From positions 32,906 through 96,905 of the forward strand of contig SFMG01000004.1 in the NCBI GenBank assembly GCA_004554455.1: a stretch of DNA of 64,000 nucleotides, in the 5' to 3' direction. A model generated the notes under the pieces. The model was not told the origin of the DNA. It searched no databases and was given only the letters and a program-made list of their open reading frames with translations. This stretch comes from Bacteroidales bacterium. Its GTDB lineage: Bacteria; Bacteroidota; Bacteroidia; Bacteroidales; UBA932. This document shows positions 50,556 through 59,496 of this stretch, one piece after another. The translations under genes were made by a program, and so were the position numbers. Positions within the stretch are counted from its first letter, which is position 1; every line of letters starts with the position of its first letter.

Positions 50556-51781
50556 CAGTCTTTCTTTTCTTCTTTGTTCCTGCCGCCCTGCCTGCGGTCC
50601 TGACGCTCGTCCTGGCGGTTGCCCTGACGTTCGTCCTGGCGGTTGCCCTGACGGTTGCGGCCGCGCTTGTTGCGCTTGTTGCGCTTGCGGGTCTCGTCGA
50701 AGCGGGTTATGCTGTCGTCTCCGACGGCTGATACGAATTCCGGGGCAGACGGTTCCGGCTCGCTCTGCAGCGATTCCGGCTTTATGCCGTTGCGGTTCAT
50801 CTTGATTATCTCCCTGACCTCAGAGGCATCCAGCGGATAGAGGTTGGCAAGCGAGCCCTTCTCGTAGGAGAAGTACATTATTTCGCGGAGTATGTCCGTC
50901 TTCATCAGGTAGGCCGGTCCGTCCTCGAATTCCAGCGGCTGACTGAGCTTAGGGATGCGGCTCTGGGCGTCTATGTAGGAAGCCGTCTCGTAATTGAGGC
51001 AGCACTTGAGCTTGCCGCACTGTCCGGCCAGTTTCTGCGGATTCAGGGAGAGGTCCTGCACCCTTGCGGCGGAAGTGGTGATGGACTGGAAGATGGAGAT
51101 ATAGTTCGAGCAGCAGAGTTCGCGGCCGCACACTCCGAGTCCGCCTATCAGGCCGGCCTCCTGACGGGCGCCTATCTGCTTCATTTCTATGCGTATATGG
51201 AATTCTTCCGCAAAGACCTTGATGAGCTGGCGGAAGTCCACGCGGCCATCGGCGATGTAGTAGAATATGGCCTTGGTCCCGTCGCCCTGGAACTCGACGT
51301 CACCTATCTTCATTTCCAGGCCCAGTTCGGCGGCTATCTGGCGGGAGCGTATCATAACCTCGTGTTCCCGGGCTATGGCTTCCTGCCATTTCTCTATGTC
51401 GAAGAGCTTGGCCTTGCGGTAGATGCGGCGTATGTCCGGACTGTCGGGCTGCACCCTCTTGCATTTCATCTGGTGGCCCACAGCCGGTCCTTCGAGGGTG
51501 ACTATGCCCAGGTCGTGACCGGTGGTCGCCTCCACTATCACCATATCACCGGTCTTTATGGTCTGGCCGGAGTTGTTCCTGTATATCCCTTTGCGGGTGT
51601 TCTTGAAGCGCACCTCGAAGAAGTCCTTGTACTGCTCCTGGGACACGCCCTTGAGCCAGTCATAGACCTCGAGCTTGCAGCAGCCCTGACGGTAGGTGCA
51701 GACGGTTTCGCCCTGCTCGTTGTGCTCGACTATGTTTCCCCTCGAGCAGTCGTACTGCCTGGTTTCGTTATTTTGTTCCAT
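50555..51781 (-). CDS. PSP1/RicT-like protein
   Basis: A 408-residue PSP1-domain protein, the Bacteroidetes relative of Bacillus RicT (YaaT), which works in an RNA-maturation complex. The iron-sulfur-type cysteines are present: CGRELCC in GGLGVCGRELCCSNYISIF and CGKLKCCLNYE. The last 60 residues are a low-complexity basic/Gln tail with three copies of RQ(D/G)-type units (GNRQDERQ), likely RNA-binding or disordered. It is 7 nt from holB, as in many genomes where ricT follows the delta-prime gene. Confidence 0.88.
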   Translation of the reverse strand: MEQNNETRQYDCSRGNIVEHNEQGETVCTYRQGCCKLEVYDWLKGVSQEQYKDFFEVRFKNTRKGIYRNNSGQTIKTGDMVIVEATTGHDLGIVTLEGPAVGHQMKCKRVQPDSPDIRRIYRKAKLFDIEKWQEAIAREHEVMIRSRQIAAELGLEMKIGDVEFQGDGTKAIFYYIADGRVDFRQLIKVFAEEFHIRIEMKQIGARQEAGLIGGLGVCGRELCCSNYISIFQSITTSAARVQDLSLNPQKLAGQCGKLKCCLNYETASYIDAQSRIPKLSQPLEFEDGPAYLMKTDILREIMYFSYEKGSLANLYPLDASEVREIIKMNRNGIKPESLQSEPEPSAPEFVSAVGDDSITRFDETRKRNKRNKRGRNRQGNRQDERQGNRQDERQDRRQGGRNKEEKKD

Positions 51782-51788
51782 CTGTTGT

Positions 51789-52922
51789 CTATATGCTTAA
51801 AAAGAGTCTGTCCACAAGGTCACAGAACAGAATCTTCTGATTTACGTTTCTTTCCAGCATCGCCACCGTCCTGTCCAGGAGTTCCTGGGAGCGGCGGCAG
51901 AAGCCGCGCGGGCAGCGGGATGCCAGACTGAGGTAATATTCCCTGTCCTCATCGCTGCAGTAGGCCAGTTGCGGGAGAGTCTGCTGCAGCACGAAGACAT
52001 TCCTCAGACACTCCGACATATATGCCATAAAGGCTTTCTGCTTCTCTTTCGAGCCCAGTTCGGCAAGGGCCTCGACGAAGTCGAGACAGTCGGCGAGGTC
52101 TTTCGAGAGCAGCGCCTCCATAAGCCGGGAGAAGAGTTCCCTGAAGAGCGACCTGTCCTCGCTGTCGCCCAGCTCGCGCAAGGCGCGACCCGGACTGCCG
52201 CCGCAGATGGCTGCCTGGACGGCCGCCGCGGCGCCAGTCTTGCCGCAAGCGGCAAGCGCCCGCTCCACCTCAGTCCTGTCCATAGGGCTCACCCTCATCG
52301 CCTGACAGCGAGAGGCAATGGTCGGGAGCACCTTGTCCGGTTTGTGGGTGATGAATATCAGTATGGTCTTCTCGGGCGGTTCCTCAATGGTCTTGAGCAG
52401 CTTGTTGGCCGCCTGGATGTTGATTTTTTCCGGCTGGAGGAAAATCACCGACGACCATCCCCCCTCAAAGGAGCCCATAGACAGTTTCGACACCAGGCGA
52501 CGGGCCTCCTCGACGTTTATGTCGCAGGCCTTGGCCTCCACGCCTATGGCCGCGCTCAGGTCATCCTCAAGGAAATACGGATTGGCAAGCGCCAGTTCGC
52601 GGAACGGGGCCTCATAGACCTCCGAGACCACATTCTTTGCCTCAAGGCTGCCGGAGAGCCGTCCCGTGTTGGTGGGGAAGACAAAGTGCAGGTCGGGATG
52701 GATGAGCTTGGACATACGGTTGCAGCTCGGGCAGCTCCCGCAGGAGTCCCCGTCGTGACGGTTCGGGCAGGCCAGATACTGCAGGAAAGCCAGCGCAAGC
52801 GGGAAAGCCCCGCAGCCTTCGTTCTCATAGAGCATCATCGCGTGAGGCACCCTTCCGCTGTCCGCCATAGACAGCATCGCGCGCTTCACCCCCTCGTGTC
52901 CCGGTATGTCCGCAAATCTCAT
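51789..52922 (-). CDS. holB: DNA polymerase III subunit delta prime
   Basis: A 377-residue clamp-loader subunit. The AAA+ fold is recognisable, but the P-loop is degenerate (YENEGCGAFPLALAF), as usual for delta prime, which does not hydrolyse ATP. A zinc cluster CGSCPSC lies between, and sensor 1 with SRC (IASRCQAMRV) is intact. Partner of dnaX at 14439-16280. It lies between polyprenyl synthase (3 nt) and ricT (7 nt). Confidence 0.9.
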   Translation of the reverse strand: MRFADIPGHEGVKRAMLSMADSGRVPHAMMLYENEGCGAFPLALAFLQYLACPNRHDGDSCGSCPSCNRMSKLIHPDLHFVFPTNTGRLSGSLEAKNVVSEVYEAPFRELALANPYFLEDDLSAAIGVEAKACDINVEEARRLVSKLSMGSFEGGWSSVIFLQPEKINIQAANKLLKTIEEPPEKTILIFITHKPDKVLPTIASRCQAMRVSPMDRTEVERALAACGKTGAAAAVQAAICGGSPGRALRELGDSEDRSLFRELFSRLMEALLSKDLADCLDFVEALAELGSKEKQKAFMAYMSECLRNVFVLQQTLPQLAYCSDEDREYYLSLASRCPRGFCRRSQELLDRTVAMLERNVNQKILFCDLVDRLFLSI

Positions 52923-52925
52923 ATA

Positions 52926-53903
52926 TCAGTTCTTTCTTGCTCCTACAAAGTCCAACAGTTCCTCCAGCGTGTCCCTGGCCGGGCTGCAAGGCAGTTCGAG
53001 CAGCGAGCGGCGGGCGCTTTCAAGGAAGTCACCCATCCTCTTCTTGGCATATTCCAGCCCTCCGTTGACCCTCACGAACTCGCAGATCTCCTCTCTGCCC
53101 GCGTCATCAAGCTCCGTGGACCTCAGCCGGGTCCTGATTGCCGCCTCCTTTTCGCTGTCCACAGCCGCAAAGGCCCCCAGCAGAGGCAGGGTTATCTTGC
53201 GCTCGAGTATGTCCGCCCCGACCGGCTTGCCCACATTCATGCCCAGCGAATAGTCGAATATGTCGTCGCGAATCTGGAAGGCTATGCCCAGGTCGGTCGC
53301 GAAACGCCGTACCGAGGACTGCATTTCTTCCGTGGCGTTCACAGATATGGCTGCCGACAGCGACGCCGCCTCGAAAAGGGAGGCCGTCTTGCAATAGATG
53401 ACCTTCAGATAGTCCTCCTCTGAGGTGTCGCAGGTCTCGGCCTTCTGGAGCTGGAGCATTTCGCCCTCAGTCAGGTCGCTCAGGGTCTTGGCGAAGACCC
53501 GTATCACATTCTCACCGTGAGACTTTGCGTCGAGTATGCATCTGACGGCCCTGACCAGCCAGTAGTCACCCACCAGCACGGAAACCGAAGGTCCCATCAA
53601 GGCATTCAGCGTGGGCTTTCCCCTGCGGCAGTCGCTCTTGTCGGCGACGTCGTCGTGAAGAAGGGTCGCGTTGTGCAGGAGCTCGGACGCGGCGGCATAG
53701 TGGCAGGAGTCGTCATTGGGCTGCCCGCAAGCCGAGGCGACGAGCAGGGCCAGGACCGGACGCAGCTGCTTGCCTGAATTCTCCAGCAGTCTGGCATTCA
53801 GGGCGGCGAGGTAGTCGATGTCCGTCTCCAGCGCAAGCGAAATCAGCTCCGACGTCCTCTCCCACAGTCCCGCAAGTTCACGCTTTATCTCCTTGATATC
53901 CAT
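52926..53903 (-). CDS. Long-chain polyprenyl diphosphate synthase
   Basis: A 325-residue trans-isoprenyl diphosphate synthase. First aspartate-rich motif HDDVADKSDCRRGKPT and second motif QIRDDIFDY are intact, as is the GKQLRP lysine/arginine motif. It makes the side chain for menaquinone or a similar quinone from IPP and FPP; chain length cannot be read safely. IPP supply links it to ispH at 8312-9244. Member of the eight-gene operon. Confidence 0.92.
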   Translation of the reverse strand: MDIKEIKRELAGLWERTSELISLALETDIDYLAALNARLLENSGKQLRPVLALLVASACGQPNDDSCHYAAASELLHNATLLHDDVADKSDCRRGKPTLNALMGPSVSVLVGDYWLVRAVRCILDAKSHGENVIRVFAKTLSDLTEGEMLQLQKAETCDTSEEDYLKVIYCKTASLFEAASLSAAISVNATEEMQSSVRRFATDLGIAFQIRDDIFDYSLGMNVGKPVGADILERKITLPLLGAFAAVDSEKEAAIRTRLRSTELDDAGREEICEFVRVNGGLEYAKKRMGDFLESARRSLLELPCSPARDTLEELLDFVGARKN

Positions 53904-53924
53904 TTATTTATATATATATTTCGT

Positions 53925-54464
53925 CTATATCTTCTCCTTTCGTCCCAGCAGCCCGGCAAGAGTCTCCGCGTCCGGTACGAACTGCACCAGCGCACGCGAC
54001 TCCGCGTCCAGCATCCCCGTCGAGACGTAATAGTCCAGCAACTGACGGAAAGGCTCGTAGAAGCCCTTGATGTTCAGCACGTAGAGCTCGCCCATATAGC
54101 GTTCGAGCTTGCGCAGGGTCATAGTCTCAATGAATTCGTCCAGAGTGCCTATGCCGCCCGGCAGGGCCACCACCGCATCCGCGCCCTCACGCATAAGAGT
54201 CTTGCGCTCGGCCATGGTGTCCGTCCATATCACTTCGCTCAGGCCCCTGGCGAGCACGGGCTCCATGAAGCGTGGGATTATGCCGACGTGGCTGCCGCCG
54301 CAAGACGCCAGCTCCTCGGCCAGGACTCCCATCGTCCCCTTGACCGTACCCCCGCTGACCACCACGTGACCGTCACGGGCCATCAGGCGGGCGAACTCCC
54401 GGGCGACCCGGTTGAAGTCCGGGTCTATCATATTGCTCGCAGAGCAGAATACAGCTATCCTCAT
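53925..54464 (-). CDS. LOG-family (TIGR00730) nucleotide phosphoribohydrolase
   Basis: A 179-residue Rossmann-fold protein with the family motif ALPGGIGTLDEFIETMT and the nucleotide-binding VSGGTVKGTMG (commonly GGgxxGxMG). Relatives cleave the N-glycosidic bond of nucleoside monophosphates or cytokinin precursors. The methionine at 54464 begins the conserved MRIAVFCSASN; the frame is open 24 codons upstream inside the preceding gene. One nt separates it from the OMP gene. Confidence 0.88.
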   Translation of the reverse strand: MRIAVFCSASNMIDPDFNRVAREFARLMARDGHVVVSGGTVKGTMGVLAEELASCGGSHVGIIPRFMEPVLARGLSEVIWTDTMAERKTLMREGADAVVALPGGIGTLDEFIETMTLRKLERYMGELYVLNIKGFYEPFRQLLDYYVSTGMLDAESRALVQFVPDAETLAGLLGRKEKI

Positions 54465-54465
54465 T

Positions 54466-54978
54466 TCAGAAAAGTATTGCCAGTGAGAGAGTAGTATATC
54501 GGAACTTTCCCTCTTCCCCCTTGAGATAAGGTCCAAGGTCCCAGTTGTAGCGTGCGGAAATCTGAAGCTTCCATATCTCCAGACCGCCTCCCACGCCCAC
54601 TCCGTATTCCAGACGCCGGAGCATATCCCTGTCTATGCGGCTGTTCACGGCAACGCCCACCATAGGGGCGACTTCGACATAGGGACGGAAGAGAATGAGG
54701 TCCGGTCCCCACTGGATCCCCAGCGGAAGCTCGAGATAACCGGTCTGCAGATTCTCCGACCTGGCGTCCTTGCAGTGATAGAGCAGGGAGGGCTGTATGC
54801 CCAGTCCCCAGTAAGTGCGGTACTGCATGGTGAGGCCGGCATGGTAGCGGGTGACGGATTTCGCATCGACGGCATCGCTTCCGCAGAAGCTTGCGCCACC
54901 GATGACGCCGAAGCGCAGTTGCGCCATTGCCGGCAGGGCCAGAAGCACGCAGATGAGAACGGAGAGAAGCCGTTTCAT
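54466..54978 (-). CDS. Porin-family outer-membrane beta-barrel protein
   Basis: A 170-residue exported protein (signal LLSVLICVLLALPAMAQ) with an eight-strand-type barrel: GVIGGASFCGSDAVDAKS, LQTGYLELPLGIQWGPDL, LEYGVGVGGGLEIWKLQIS and a final strand ending in AILF. It is related to the second barrel at 55308-55931 (shared GYLE(L/V)P...QWGP and the same terminal AILF). Function unknown; this group includes PorT-like proteins. Confidence 0.82.
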   Translation of the reverse strand: MKRLLSVLICVLLALPAMAQLRFGVIGGASFCGSDAVDAKSVTRYHAGLTMQYRTYWGLGIQPSLLYHCKDARSENLQTGYLELPLGIQWGPDLILFRPYVEVAPMVGVAVNSRIDRDMLRRLEYGVGVGGGLEIWKLQISARYNWDLGPYLKGEEGKFRYTTLSLAILF

Positions 54979-55292
54979 CAGAGCAGGGCCTTGATCTTCT
55001 CGTCAAGGACTTCCTCCGGGACCAATCCCACGGAGAGATCGACCGGCTTGCCGTCCTTGAAGAAGTAAACCGCAGGGATGCTGCTCACCCTCATTGCGGA
55101 TGCTGCACCCATATTGTCGTCCACATTGCATTTGCCGACCACGAGCCTGCCCTCATAGCGCTCAGCGAGCTTCTCTATGGTAGGACCGAGCATTCGGCAG
55201 GGCTGGCACCAAGGTGCCCAGAAATCTATAAGCATAGGCTGCCCCGAGGAAACGAGTTCCGCGAAGTTGCCGTCAGTAACTGTCTTTATCAT
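54978..55292 (-). CDS. Thioredoxin
   Basis: A 104-residue thioredoxin-fold protein of canonical length without a signal peptide. The active site is WAPWCQPCRMLGP, that is CQPC instead of the usual CGPC; the cis-proline in SSIPAVYFF and the buried Asp (LIDFWAPW) are present. The Gln/Pro dipeptide may shift redox potential. It is placed between two related barrel genes; its stop shares one base with the next start. Confidence 0.92.
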   Translation of the reverse strand: MIKTVTDGNFAELVSSGQPMLIDFWAPWCQPCRMLGPTIEKLAERYEGRLVVGKCNVDDNMGAASAMRVSSIPAVYFFKDGKPVDLSVGLVPEEVLDEKIKALL

Positions 55293-55307
55293 ATATATAT
55301 ATATGTA

Positions 55308-55931
55308 TTAGAAAAGTATGGCCAGGTTGACTTGGAAGCCACTGAAGTTCTTGTTGTTGAAGATGTCCGGGAAACTCTCCACCGCAGTGGCGCTCTTTAC
55401 GGTGCCGAAGTTCCAGGTATACTCGGCGGAAATCTGGAAGGCGAAAATCTTTATGCCGAGGCCGACTGCGGCTCCGTACTCGAAGCGGTTGATGTTGTCC
55501 CAGGAGAAGTTCTCCCTTTCCCCTTCGCTGCCGGTCTCATTGCCTTTTATGTCCTTGGAAATGGCATAGCCGAGATATGGGCCGCCCTGGATGAACACGC
55601 GCATGTTGCCGTCCAGGAAACGCGGACCCCACTGGAGGTTGATCGGAACCTCGAGGTAGCCCAGGCCCTGCGACCTGCCGTACTCGGCGTCCTGCGCGCC
55701 CTTGATGTGGAAGAGAATGTCCGGCTCTATGCTGAACCAGGCAGGAAGGTCGAACTGGAGGGCGATTCCGGCCTGATAACCCAGATTGCTCTTGTAGTCA
55801 TTATAGTTCAGAGTCGAGAAGTTGGCACCTGCCTTGACTCCGAAGTGCATTCGTTTTTCCTGGGCCTGCGCCCCTGCGGCGGACAGCAAAAGAAGCATTG
55901 CGGCCACCGCCGTTGTAAGTATCTTTTTCAT
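55308..55931 (-). CDS. Porin-family outer-membrane beta-barrel protein, operon leader
   Basis: A 207-residue exported barrel (signal TTAVAAMLLLLSAAGAQAQ). Strands FGVKAGANFSTLNYNDYK, LGYLEVPINLQWGPRF, EYGAAVGLGIKIFAFQIS and the terminal QVNLAILF define the outer-membrane beta-barrel family and show common ancestry with the protein at 54466. The methionine at 55931 lies 35 nt after the -7 box, so the earlier in-frame start is not needed. First gene of the eight-gene operon. Confidence 0.85.
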   Translation of the reverse strand: MKKILTTAVAAMLLLLSAAGAQAQEKRMHFGVKAGANFSTLNYNDYKSNLGYQAGIALQFDLPAWFSIEPDILFHIKGAQDAEYGRSQGLGYLEVPINLQWGPRFLDGNMRVFIQGGPYLGYAISKDIKGNETGSEGERENFSWDNINRFEYGAAVGLGIKIFAFQISAEYTWNFGTVKSATAVESFPDIFNNKNFSGFQVNLAILF

Positions 55932-55952
55932 AATTCGGTACGGGCTGTTCAT

Positions 55953-55993
55953 AAAAAAGCCAATCGCAAATATAGCAATAATTTGCGATTGGC
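55953..55993 (-). terminator. Terminator of the RND-PII operon, perfect 13-bp stem
   Basis: GCCAATCGCAAAT (55959-55971) and ATTTGCGATTGGC (55981-55993) are perfect inverted repeats with a 9-nt loop. On the minus strand six T follow (55958-55953), 24 nt beyond the PII-like stop. Confidence 0.9.
55967..55974 (-). promoter_or_regulatory. -7 box of the eight-gene operon, inside the terminator hairpin
   Basis: TATATTTG on the minus strand spans the loop and arm of the hairpin. The predicted start of transcription falls in the T run, about 30 nt before the ATG at 55931. Confidence 0.6.
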
Positions 55994-56016
55994 ACTCAGA
56001 ATTGTTGGAACGGCGC

Positions 56017-56313
56017 CTATGAGCGACCGTCTATGGTCCAGACAAAAGCCCTCATTCCCAGGTCCGGGGACTCCTCATCCTTATGTCTCACTCCCTCGAG
56101 TATGGACTCCACCTTGTCGTCTTCGACAAAGGCGAGGATGGCGTTGTTGAGGGTCGGCCAGGCGTGCGTGCCTTCGTGCGGCTCGCCGTCCACCCCGCCG
56201 CGGCCGGCCACCTCGTTCCAGAGGGTGTAGCCGCGGCACTCATTGGCCTCGAGAAGCTCTATCACTTCCCGGTAATAGGCCTGGTTGTATGATACGAATA
56301 CTGCTTTCATCAT
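56017..56313 (-). CDS. PII-like protein of the RND efflux operon
   Basis: A 98-residue protein with the ferredoxin-like pattern of the PII superfamily: KAVFVSYNQAYYREVIELLE as the first strand-helix, a loop corresponding to the T-loop (NEVAGRGGVDGEPHEGTHAW), LNNAILAFVEDDKVESILEG and a closing strand MRAFVWTI. It lacks the uridylylated tyrosine motif of GlnB. Small PII-like proteins (including DUF3240) are known next to RND metal and drug exporters. It starts 4 nt after the RND stop, so it is probably a regulator or sensor of this pump. Confidence 0.7.
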   Translation of the reverse strand: MMKAVFVSYNQAYYREVIELLEANECRGYTLWNEVAGRGGVDGEPHEGTHAWPTLNNAILAFVEDDKVESILEGVRHKDEESPDLGMRAFVWTIDGRS

Positions 56314-56317
56314 TCAT

Positions 56318-59300
56318 TTATTTTGCGGCGCCATGTTTTACGACACCCTGTTTCTGATCGAGGTAGAGTTTCCTGGCTGCTCTGCGGGCGTCCCTCTTCT
56401 CCTTCTTCTTCTGCTGACGCTGCTTCACGAGGCAGTAGAGGGTAGGAATCACCACGAGGGTGACGAGAGTGGAGATGGACAGACCCCAGGCGACTATGGT
56501 ACCCAGGCCCACCCACATCTCGGAGCCTTCGCCGCGGCCCAGGGCCATAGGCAGCATACCGAGCACGGTGGTCAGCGTGGTCATAAGGATAGGACGCAGA
56601 CGGCTGCGGGCGGCTGTTACTGTCGCATCTGCAGGCGACATTCCCCTCTCCATCATAAGGTTGGTGTAGTCGATGAGCACGATACCGTTCTTCACAACTA
56701 TACCCATAAGTATTATGACGCCTATCATTCCCATCACACCGAGAGGGGTGCCTGTGATCACACAGCCGAGTATCACACCCGTGAGGGCGAAAGGAATGGA
56801 TCCCATGATTACAAGCGGTCCGGAGAAGGACTCGAACTGGGAGGCCATAACCATATACACGAGTATAACGATGAGCACGAGCAGGGTAATGAGGTCTGAG
56901 AAGATATCTTTCTGGTCCTCGTAGTCTCCGGCTATGGCAACGTCTATCTCAGACGGAATCTCGGTAGAATCGATTACCTTCTGGGCCACTTCGACGCCGT
57001 CGGAAAGGGCATATCCGTTGGCCATCACACAGGTTACCTTCACCATCCTCTGACGGTTCTTCCTGGAAATCTGCGGAGGAGTGGAGGACTCGACGACGGT
57101 GCCGAGGTCCTTGACCCTGACGGCCTGGCCCATATTGTTGTATATGACTATGTTCTCTATGTCCTCGATGCTGGTACGGAATTCAGGAGCGTACCTGACG
57201 CGTATGTCGTACTCGTCGCCGTCCTCGCGGAAGTAGGACATTGTCGAACCGTTGATGCAGGCGCTCACGTAGGCGGCGGCGGACGAGCTGGTCACACCGT
57301 GCCGGGCAAGCTTGGTCCTGTCAAAGTCCACCTGATATTCAGGAGTATATTCGTCGCGGCTGACGTAGGCCTCGGAGAAGCAAGGTTTGGTACGCAGCTC
57401 TGCGGCCAGCTCGTTCATGACGCGGTCGGTGGTCAGGAGGTCATATCCGTAAATCTCGAGGTCCACACTGCTCTGGCCGCCCATTCCGCCGGAACCTTCG
57501 GTCACCTGGAACTTCTTGATTTGAGGCATATTGGCGAGGTCGCGCCTGATTATGTCGGCGATTTCGCCGCAGGAGCGCTCACGGTCCTCCATACTTCCGA
57601 TATTGACATTGAAGCTTATGACGTGGGTACCGTTGTTCTGCATTGATGCGAAAGAGTTGTCCGAATCGGCCTGACCGAAGCTGTATGACATAATCTCCAC
57701 CTCCGGAACCTTCTCCAATATGTTGTTGTAAACCTGGGCTGCGAATTCACGGGTAATGGACTGTTCGGTGCCTACCGGGAGCTGTATGGATATCGAGATA
57801 CGGCCCTGGTCCTGCTTAGGCATATACTCGGTCTTGACGTGAGGGCCAAGGAATATCAGCGATGCTGCGAATATGGCGATGGCAATCAGAATCACCGATG
57901 CCTTGTGCCTTACCGACCAGTTGATGAGACGGGAGTAGGCGGACGAAATCCAGTCGAGGAAGCGGTTCACACCTCCGAACACGAACTTATAGACCTTGCC
58001 GTGGTGCGTATCCCTTCGGAGCATCTTCGAGCAGAGCATAGGCACGAGGGTGAGTGCGCCGACGGTGGACACTATCATTATGATGCTGACTATCCAGCCC
58101 AGCTGGCGGAAGAGCACTCCGGCCATACCCTGAATCATCGTCAGAGGCAGGAACACACAAAGCATGGTGAGGGTTGAAGCCACTACGGAGATACCCACCT
58201 CGGAGGTGGCGTGCACGGCGGCCTCCTTTGGTTTCTCGCCCTTTTCTATGTGGGATGTTACGTTCTCCAGCACCACTATGGCGTCATCGACCACCATACC
58301 TATGGCAATGGAAAGCGCGGACATCGATATGATGTTCAAGGTGTTGCCTGTAGCAAACAGATAGATGATGGAAGCGAGCAGGGCTATTGGGATGGAGAGT
58401 ATGATGATGAAGGTTGCTCTCCAGCGCCCCAGGAAGGCGAACACCACGAGCATAACGACCAGGAAGGTGATTATGATGGTCTCCTTCAGGGAGTCGAGGG
58501 TGTTCAGGATGTTGCGGGAGTTGTCCAGCACGGTTGTGATCTTCACGTCGGAAGGCAGAGTCTTCTCTATCTTCTTCATCTCCTTCTTGATCTTCTTGAT
58601 CACATCCACGGTGTTGGCTCCGGACTGCTTCTGGATTACGATGCCGGCTCCCTGCACACCATTGCAGTACTGCTCCTGGTAGCGCTCCTCCACACTGTCG
58701 TTGAGGGTGGCGACATCCTTCAGATAGATCGCACGGCCATTGGAATAGCCGACCACGACGTCCAGAATCTCCTCCGGAGTCTTGAACTCCTTTTCGATGC
58801 GGATGGTGTAAGTGTTGGATCCTATGTCGATATTGCCGCTCGGCACATTCCTGTTCTCTGAAGCCAGTGTCTGGGATATGCCGGCAACGGTCAGATGGTA
58901 AGCCTCCAGACGCGCAGGATCGCAATAGACCTGGATTTCACGCTTCGGAGCACCGGAAATCGACACGGCGCCGACTCCGGACACTCGTGCCAGAGGGGTG
59001 GCCACCTGGTCGTCCAGGATTTTCTCCAGGGCGTTCATTGACTGTTCGGCGGTGGCGGACATCACCATAATAGGCATATCGTCCGCACTGAACTTGAATA
59101 TTATAGGTGTCGAAACACCGTCCGGAAGTGAAGAATTCACCATGTCCAACTTGTCCCGGACGTCATTCGTCGCCGCCTCCATATCTATGCCCTGCTCGAA
59201 TTCAAGGCCTATTATGCTTATGTTCTCCTTGGAGTTGGACGATATGTTCTTGAGGTCGCTGACACTGTTGAGACTGTTCTCCAGCACTTTGGTCAGGTTG

Positions 59301-59482
59301 GTCTCGATATCCTCGGCACTCGCTCCCGGATAGGACGACATCACCATTATATAGCTGGAGTCGAACTTCGGGAAGTTGTCGAGGGATATGTTTGCCAGCG
59401 AGAATATGCCCAGGATGGCGAAGGCCGCAAATACCAGGGCCGTCGTCACGGGATTATTCACCGCTTTTCTGTAAATGCTCAT
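56318..59482 (-). CDS. RND efflux pump inner-membrane transporter (AcrB/HAE1 type)
   Basis: A 1054-residue proton-driven exporter with twelve helices and two large periplasmic loops. The proton-relay aspartates lie in GMVVDDAIVVLENV (TM4) and the lysine in MGIVVKNGIVLIDY (TM10). N-terminal MSIYRKAVNNPVTTALVFAA and MPKQDQGRISISIQLPVGT are typical. DD in TM4 marks drug/hydrophobe (HAE) rather than heavy-metal pumps. Works with the adaptor and TolC encoded just upstream; the C-terminal tail is rich in Lys/Arg. Confidence 0.95.
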   Translation of the reverse strand: MSIYRKAVNNPVTTALVFAAFAILGIFSLANISLDNFPKFDSSYIMVMSSYPGASAEDIETNLTKVLENSLNSVSDLKNISSNSKENISIIGLEFEQGIDMEAATNDVRDKLDMVNSSLPDGVSTPIIFKFSADDMPIMVMSATAEQSMNALEKILDDQVATPLARVSGVGAVSISGAPKREIQVYCDPARLEAYHLTVAGISQTLASENRNVPSGNIDIGSNTYTIRIEKEFKTPEEILDVVVGYSNGRAIYLKDVATLNDSVEERYQEQYCNGVQGAGIVIQKQSGANTVDVIKKIKKEMKKIEKTLPSDVKITTVLDNSRNILNTLDSLKETIIITFLVVMLVVFAFLGRWRATFIIILSIPIALLASIIYLFATGNTLNIISMSALSIAIGMVVDDAIVVLENVTSHIEKGEKPKEAAVHATSEVGISVVASTLTMLCVFLPLTMIQGMAGVLFRQLGWIVSIIMIVSTVGALTLVPMLCSKMLRRDTHHGKVYKFVFGGVNRFLDWISSAYSRLINWSVRHKASVILIAIAIFAASLIFLGPHVKTEYMPKQDQGRISISIQLPVGTEQSITREFAAQVYNNILEKVPEVEIMSYSFGQADSDNSFASMQNNGTHVISFNVNIGSMEDRERSCGEIADIIRRDLANMPQIKKFQVTEGSGGMGGQSSVDLEIYGYDLLTTDRVMNELAAELRTKPCFSEAYVSRDEYTPEYQVDFDRTKLARHGVTSSSAAAYVSACINGSTMSYFREDGDEYDIRVRYAPEFRTSIEDIENIVIYNNMGQAVRVKDLGTVVESSTPPQISRKNRQRMVKVTCVMANGYALSDGVEVAQKVIDSTEIPSEIDVAIAGDYEDQKDIFSDLITLLVLIVILVYMVMASQFESFSGPLVIMGSIPFALTGVILGCVITGTPLGVMGMIGVIILMGIVVKNGIVLIDYTNLMMERGMSPADATVTAARSRLRPILMTTLTTVLGMLPMALGRGEGSEMWVGLGTIVAWGLSISTLVTLVVIPTLYCLVKQRQQKKKEKRDARRAARKLYLDQKQGVVKHGAAK

Positions 59483-59496
59483 TTCTGTTTCCTCCC

